Part shown: in pieces, positions 12,936 through 13,282 of the stretch
Layout of the letters: the number at the start of each line of letters is the position of its first letter
Numbering within the stretch: position 1 is the first letter of the stretch
Source of the DNA: Anaerocolumna sp.
GTDB taxonomy: Bacteria > Bacillota > Clostridia > Lachnospirales > Lachnospiraceae
Assembly (NCBI GenBank): GCA_029256035.1
Contig: JAQSYR010000140.1
Span: forward strand, 1-13,282
DNA length: 13,282 nucleotides
Direction: 5' to 3'
The notes under the pieces: generated by a model
Told to the model about the DNA's origin: nothing
Databases searched by the model: none
The model's input: the letters and a program-made list of their open reading frames with translations, nothing else
Translations under genes and position numbers: made by a program

Positions 12936-13282
12936 GAAAAAAGGTACACAGAAGGTTAACATAAATGAAGCAAAATTTATTGAAAACTTTGGAATTGAAC
13001 ATGATGCCCATGCAGGAAATTGGCATAGACAGGTTAGTCTCATATCAAAAGAAAAGATTGATGCATTTAAAGCAAGAGGTGCCGAAGTTTTAGATGGTGC
13101 ATTTGGAGAAAACCTCATTGTAGACGGTTTTGACTTTAAAAATCTCCCCATTGGAACAGTATTTCAATGTAACGACGTAATTCTGGAAATGACACAGATT
13201 GGGAAGGAATGTCACTCTCATTGTGAAATCTATAAAAAAGTAGGCGACTGTATTATGCCAAGAGAAGGTGTATTTGCTGTTG
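12904..13282 (+). CDS. MOSC-domain protein, partial at the window end
   Basis: MOSC domains are the sulfur-carrier and cofactor-binding fold of the C-terminal part of molybdenum cofactor sulfurases. Stand-alone members often sit in molybdenum cofactor operons of clostridia. Visible features are the opening GKVIAVCISEKKG, HAGNWHRQVSL, GAFGENL and the conserved cysteine region GKECHSHC, ending near MPREGVFAV. There are 126 complete codons and the reading frame is still open at 13282, so the C-terminus (sometimes fused to a MogA-like domain) is not seen. I use ATG 12904, the second of two duplicated starts, because the first ends after 12 codons. It is the fifth gene of the cofactor operon. Confidence 0.88.
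   Translation, partial: MGKVIAVCISEKKGTQKVNINEAKFIENFGIEHDAHAGNWHRQVSLISKEKIDAFKARGAEVLDGAFGENLIVDGFDFKNLPIGTVFQCNDVILEMTQIGKECHSHCEIYKKVGDCIMPREGVFAV

Overview
The window looks like a chromosomal segment of a low-GC anaerobic Firmicute, most probably a Clostridia/Lachnospiraceae-type organism. The evidence is AT-rich DNA, strong purine-rich ribosome binding sites, a parE-parC pair of clostridial length, and a tungsten/molybdenum aldehyde:ferredoxin-oxidoreductase-type enzyme next to pterin-cofactor genes. This assignment is inferred from protein character, not from a database search.

Layout. Positions 1-4226 hold a topoisomerase IV pair on the minus strand (parE then parC), closed by a bidirectional terminator at 31-69. 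Positions 4227-4547 are non-coding and contain three perfect copies of a 14-bp repeat, an inverted repeat, a terminator-like hairpin and a weak promoter candidate for parE. Positions 4548-5424 hold tatA and a broken tatC on the minus strand. A divergent promoter region (5425-5669) separates these from a plus-strand unit that strongly resembles the first three genes of the E. coli ydhYVWXUT operon. This unit is a Tat-signal ferredoxin (broken here), an intact 708-residue YdhV-like AOR-family oxidoreductase, and a small acidic protein in the ydhW position. A structured leader ending in a strong terminator (8869-9006) follows. After it comes a cofactor operon: a MoeA-like molybdopterin-binding protein, moeA, moaC, moaA (broken) and a MOSC-domain protein cut by the window edge.

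How the genes fit together. The cofactor genes would make and load the pterin cofactor of the YdhV-like enzyme. The ferredoxin would be its electron partner and carries a twin-arginine signal with a lipobox-like cysteine, and the neighbouring tatA/tatC could export it. The window can therefore be read as one self-contained oxidoreductase module with its own cofactor supply and translocase.

The most unusual feature is a series of internal losses. tatC, the ydhY-like ferredoxin and moaA are each interrupted where a block of family-conserved residues is missing and the frame changes. parC seems to lack about 34 residues in frame. The start of the MOSC gene carries a perfect 47-bp tandem duplication. 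Three of the damaged genes serve the same enzyme system, which could mean decay of the whole pathway. However, so many clean lesions in 13 kb, one of them in a probably essential gene, may equally point to assembly errors. The sizes of the missing blocks are estimated from remembered family proteins.
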